Below, piece after piece: positions 61,168 to 64,000 of a stretch of 64,000 bases of DNA. Position 1 is the stretch's first letter. Each line of letters starts with the position of its first letter. This DNA is from Algoriphagus sp. (GTDB taxonomy: Bacteria > Bacteroidota > Bacteroidia > Cytophagales > Cyclobacteriaceae), in assembly GCA_018336015.1 (NCBI GenBank), contig JAGXQZ010000049.1, positions 93,905-157,904 on the forward strand, given 5' to 3'. Position numbers and translations under genes: made by a program. The notes under the pieces are model-generated. The model saw nothing but the letters and a program-made list of their open reading frames with translations. It had not been told where the DNA came from and ran no database searches.

Positions 61168-62190
61168 TCAGTGTAAAATCTTGTACACTAACTCTCGGAG
61201 GATTTCACCTTCGTCCATACTGCCGGAGTCTACTCCTTTGAAACGAAGATCTGCCTCTTTGATGTATCCGAATACATCAATTACCTTGCCCAATTTGTAG
61301 TTTCTGGCAGCGGTAATGTATTCTTTTACCCCGTAAGGATTAATACCCAATGCACTCGCCAGCTGATTTTCGGGCAAAGGTCCCGCGCGATGTATCAAGG
61401 CGATTTTACTGAAATAATTATAAAGCAAGGTAAAAATCGGAATGACCGGATGAGCCTTGGGATTCTGTATAAAATAATGAATGATCTGATTGGCCTTGAC
61501 CACATCTTTGAATCCGATGGCTTTGGACAACTCAAAATTGTTGTAGTCCTTATTGATTCCGATGAATTTGGAAATATGATCAGGCGTAAACTTGGTGGGT
61601 TCGGGGAAGTTGATCAACATCTTACCTACCTCATTGGTCAGGACTTCCAGATTATTACCGATCGAATCAGCCAATAACTGATTGGCCTTTGGCTCAATAT
61701 GATGGCCCAATTCTCTAAAATAGCCATCTACCCACTCGGTTAATTTCCAATCTTTGACTTTCTCAGACTCTACAAAAACCGATTTTTTCTCCAGTTCTTT
61801 TTTCAAAGAACTTCTCCCGTCCAGCTTTTTATGTTTGTAAGCAAGTACTAAAATGGTACTCGGAAGTGGATTGGTTAAGTAGCTAATAAGCAGTTTTTGA
61901 GCCTCCTCTTTTCCCCAATCCGGAATGCTCTGCGCTTCTTTTACCACCACCAATTGTCGCTCGGCCATCATTGGAAATTTTCGGGCATTATTCAGGATAG
62001 TGCTGATAGAAGAATCTTTTCCATAAAGCACCAACTGATTGAATCCCCGCTCGAATTCGGGAATGGCATTTTTCTCAATAAAGTCGGTAATCAAGTCAAT
62101 GAAATAGGGTTCATCTCCCTGCAAAAAGTAGATGGGAGCAAACTTCTTCGCTTTGAGGTCTTTGAGAACTGCTTCGGGACTGACTGCCAT
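61168..62190 (-). CDS. holA: DNA polymerase III subunit delta
   Basis: The delta subunit opens the sliding clamp within the clamp loader. The family marks are the N-terminal APIYFLQGDEPYFIDLITDFIEKNAIPEFERGFN, the LVVVKEAQSIPDWG stretch and the C-terminal helical collar domain (AHPVIPIFTLLYNYFSKIALIHRAG, LASALGINPYGVKEYITAARNY). Length (340 aa) is normal. The downstream TPR gene starts 24 bases after its stop, so holA begins the long minus-strand run to 53.5 kb; the link between replication and envelope genes is probably only one of order. Confidence 0.93.
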   Translation of the reverse strand: MAVSPEAVLKDLKAKKFAPIYFLQGDEPYFIDLITDFIEKNAIPEFERGFNQLVLYGKDSSISTILNNARKFPMMAERQLVVVKEAQSIPDWGKEEAQKLLISYLTNPLPSTILVLAYKHKKLDGRSSLKKELEKKSVFVESEKVKDWKLTEWVDGYFRELGHHIEPKANQLLADSIGNNLEVLTNEVGKMLINFPEPTKFTPDHISKFIGINKDYNNFELSKAIGFKDVVKANQIIHYFIQNPKAHPVIPIFTLLYNYFSKIALIHRAGPLPENQLASALGINPYGVKEYITAARNYKLGKVIDVFGYIKEADLRFKGVDSGSMDEGEILRELVYKILH

Positions 62191-62321
62191 AAGGGGAATT
62201 ACTCTTGGCTTTAAAGATAACAGCCGAAGGGATTTTGAAGCAAAAAGAGGGAAAATAAACTTTGGTTTGAGAAACGGGGTTTACCTTTGTGTACTCGTTT
62301 AGACAGCGGGCTAGACAGGTA

Positions 62322-62431
62322 AATTACGATTGACGAAGTACGATTTACGACATCATTACCTATTCTAAATCCAAATTCCGAAATCCGAAATTTTCAGTCT
62401 TGCATCTTATGTCTAGCGTCTTAAGTCTTTT
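62322..62431. repeat. intergenic phrase-like repeats of three kinds
   Basis: Three consecutive iterated phrases follow one another: TTACGATTGACGAAGTACGA and TTTACGAC; AAATCCAAATTCCGAAATCC and GAAATTTT; TCTTGCATCTTATGTCTAGC and GTCTTAAGTC. Each is made of near-copies of an 8-10-base unit. The third kind is the same theme as at 16343-16600. They fill the gap between holA (62190) and the TPR gene start at 62437. Confidence 0.65.
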
Positions 62432-62436
62432 AGAAA

Positions 62437-63156
62437 ATGGATTTCAATACTGGTTACCAACTCTATCAAGAAGGAAAATTTGAAGAAGCGCTCGCTGTTT
62501 TCGATCACTTGATTATCAGAGAAAAGGGCAAAAGTGAGCTACACCTCTATCGCGGCAGAATCCTAACCAGATTAGGAAAAGGCGAATTGGCCTTGGCCGA
62601 TTTCGATCTTTTGACCGAATTGGAACCCTATAACACTGATTTTATCAGTGATCGGGCTGTGGTTTTGCACTTGATGGGGCGAAATGAAGAAGCGCTTTCC
62701 GAGCTTGACCGTGCTGCTAATCTGGATCCCCGCAATCCTTACCGCTATTCAAGTAGGGCATTTTTAAAAGATCGATTGGGAGATTTTCAAGGCGCCATCG
62801 AAGACTATGAAAAGGCCATCGAACTTGACCCTGAAGATGCGGTTGCTTTTAATAACAAAGGATTGGTTGAGGAAAAATTGGGTCAAAAGGAACGGGCTAA
62901 ACGAAGCTTTGAAAAGGCAGATGAACTTGTAGGCTATAAGCCAGCTCAAAAGAAGGATGATCTTCCTGCGATTGGAGAAAAGAAATCCACTGAAATACCC
63001 CAGCCAAAGTTCACTCCCATGAATGAACCTAAGAAGCTGACTGTAGGACACGTTTGGAAAACGCTGAAGTCTGTACTTGGTAATGAAGAGGCAAGAAAAG
63101 AGTTTTCCGGTTTTGTGAAGGGATTGCTAAGCGGAAAAAAGCCTAAAAACTCTTAA
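62437..63156 (+). CDS. tetratricopeptide-repeat protein, 239 aa
   Basis: The first ~160 residues hold at least four TPR units (YQLYQEGKFEEALAVFDHLI, LYRGRILTRLGKGELALADF, DRAVVLHLMGRNEEALSELDRA, NNKGLVEEKLGQKERAKRSF). No signal peptide is present, so it is cytoplasmic. The C-terminal part is a charged linker followed by KTLKSVLGNEEARKEFSGFVKGLLSGKK, an unknown helical tail. It converges with the universal stress protein gene, overlapping by 14 bases. No specific partner is evident. Confidence 0.9.
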   Translation: MDFNTGYQLYQEGKFEEALAVFDHLIIREKGKSELHLYRGRILTRLGKGELALADFDLLTELEPYNTDFISDRAVVLHLMGRNEEALSELDRAANLDPRNPYRYSSRAFLKDRLGDFQGAIEDYEKAIELDPEDAVAFNNKGLVEEKLGQKERAKRSFEKADELVGYKPAQKKDDLPAIGEKKSTEIPQPKFTPMNEPKKLTVGHVWKTLKSVLGNEEARKEFSGFVKGLLSGKKPKNS

Positions 63157-63985
63157 TCACCCAAAGGGGCTTATTGATAAAATAGGACATCTTTTTGGAA
63201 AGGTTTTTAGAGAAAATCTGGTCAAAAAAGCTCTTCTTTCTACTCAGCGTCACGAGTATGTCACCTTTGGCCACTTGAAGGTAATTTTCCAAGCCTAGGG
63301 CAAGATCATCTCTGAATGATTTCAGCACGAAATTGATTTTCTCATACCTGACAAAAGGTTTGATCTCATCGATCATGGTCTGATGCAGGGCTTTTTCAAT
63401 CGCTTTTTGGGAAGAAGAAATATGCACTAGGTCAATTTCGGCATCAAAAAAAGTCGCCCATTCTACCACTTTTTGGATGGCCAACTTATCCTCTTCTAAG
63501 TAATCTGAGGCAAAGACCAATTTCCTGGGATTTTTGAAGAAAACTCTTCTGGGCACCACCAAAATATCTCTGTCTGAAAGTTCCACCAATCGACTGGATC
63601 GGCTTCCAATGATATTTTCTCTCAGTTCGTTCATCCCTTCTGTACCTACCACGATCAATCCTGCCTTGATTTCATCTGCAAAGTCCAGGGCACCTTGGAC
63701 AATTTTACCCTCCTTCAATGCGACTTGACAATCCTTTAATCCTTTGGCAAGACTTTCTTCCAAAACAGTTTTTTGAAGATTCTTAAGTTTTTGAAGAACA
63801 AACTCTTCCTGATACTTACCTTCAGTATCACTTGGAGAAAGTTTCAGGTAATCTTCCCGATTGAGCACGTGAAAAAGCACCAAATTGGCCTGGTACTTCT
63901 CACCAATCCTGCATGCGTATTCGATCGCATTCAAGGAGCATTCCGAAAAATCAGTCGGGCAAAGAATCGTGAAAGTCTGTTCCAT
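63143..63985 (-). CDS. tandem universal stress protein (UspA-type), 280 aa
   Basis: Two UspA domains stand in tandem: the first starts FTILCPTDFSECSLNAIEYACRIG, the second KLVFASDYLEEDKLAIQKVVEWATFF. The first has the ATP-binding G-2x-G-9x-G(S/T) motif (GTEGMNELRENIIGS). The second lacks a clear copy (GDILVTLSRKKSFFDQIFSKN), so ATP binding is probably confined to the first. The gene ends opposite the TPR gene. Such proteins help cells through starvation and stress; the target is unknown. The start is 15 bases from the window edge; there may be more genes beyond. Confidence 0.92.
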   Translation of the reverse strand: MEQTFTILCPTDFSECSLNAIEYACRIGEKYQANLVLFHVLNREDYLKLSPSDTEGKYQEEFVLQKLKNLQKTVLEESLAKGLKDCQVALKEGKIVQGALDFADEIKAGLIVVGTEGMNELRENIIGSRSSRLVELSDRDILVVPRRVFFKNPRKLVFASDYLEEDKLAIQKVVEWATFFDAEIDLVHISSSQKAIEKALHQTMIDEIKPFVRYEKINFVLKSFRDDLALGLENYLQVAKGDILVTLSRKKSFFDQIFSKNLSKKMSYFINKPLWVIKSF

Positions 63986-64000
63986 AACTAAAAATCAATA

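Overview
The window looks like a chromosome segment of a Bacteroidota bacterium of the Cytophagales, most like the Cyclobacteriaceae (an Algoriphagus-type genome). This is inferred from protein families typical of that group (head-GIN/DUF2807, DUF4136, DUF6526, CIA30, OmpH lipoproteins, GH2/GH20 exported enzymes, SPOR plus TonB-like envelope genes), from Bacteroidota-type -7 elements (TAnnTTTG) before several genes, and from the general lack of Shine-Dalgarno sequences. I recognised no rRNA, tRNA, CRISPR array or intact insertion sequence.

Layout. 1-3.1 kb is the accessory part: a decayed 3' end of smc, then a minus-strand cassette (HNH nuclease, a methyltransferase-HIT fusion, a small zinc-ribbon protein), then a stretch of eleven degenerate 21-bp tandem repeats. 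3.1-16.3 kb holds single genes of mixed role: an amidase lipoprotein, a CIA30 protein, a ceramidase-like membrane protein, an exported alpha/beta hydrolase divergent from a Crp/Fnr regulator and an outer-membrane barrel, a head-GIN protein, an orphan histidine kinase, a BASS-type transporter gene broken by one in-frame stop, a PlsC-like acyltransferase and hppD. 16.6-32.8 kb holds carbohydrate and small-molecule metabolism (GH2, phosphohexomutase, glycerate kinase, GH20, a Tat-exported Gfo/Idh/MocA protein, murB, dCMP deaminase), an AGCS transporter, and a run of small proteins including a 66-residue protein that is 70% Asp/Glu. 32.9-45 kb holds envelope and regulatory genes: OmpA-like, deoxyhypusine-synthase-like, OmpH, histone-deacetylase-like, desaturase, BlaI-like, tricorn-like protease and tyrS.

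45-51.3 kb is a catabolic block: a TetR regulator, a reductase on the other strand, and a tight operon of SDR, ACAD10/11-like acyl-CoA dehydrogenase, APH-like kinase and 3-hydroxyacyl-CoA dehydrogenase. Its content suggests breakdown of 4-hydroxy acids through a phosphorylated acyl-CoA. 51.4-62.2 kb is a long minus-strand run: holA, a 995-residue TPR protein, an outer-membrane barrel, a SPOR protein and an ExbB/ExbD/TonB-like trio, then folC and trmB. I read it as a Tol-Pal-like or division-linked envelope module. The window ends with a TPR protein and a tandem universal stress protein.

The observations most worth checking are the HNH/methyltransferase-HIT/zinc-ribbon cassette beside an smc remnant, the kinase-ACAD operon, the single-stop BASS pseudogene, the 21-bp repeat tract, the phrase-like repeats in several gaps, and two hairpins that sit where they could attenuate transcription.
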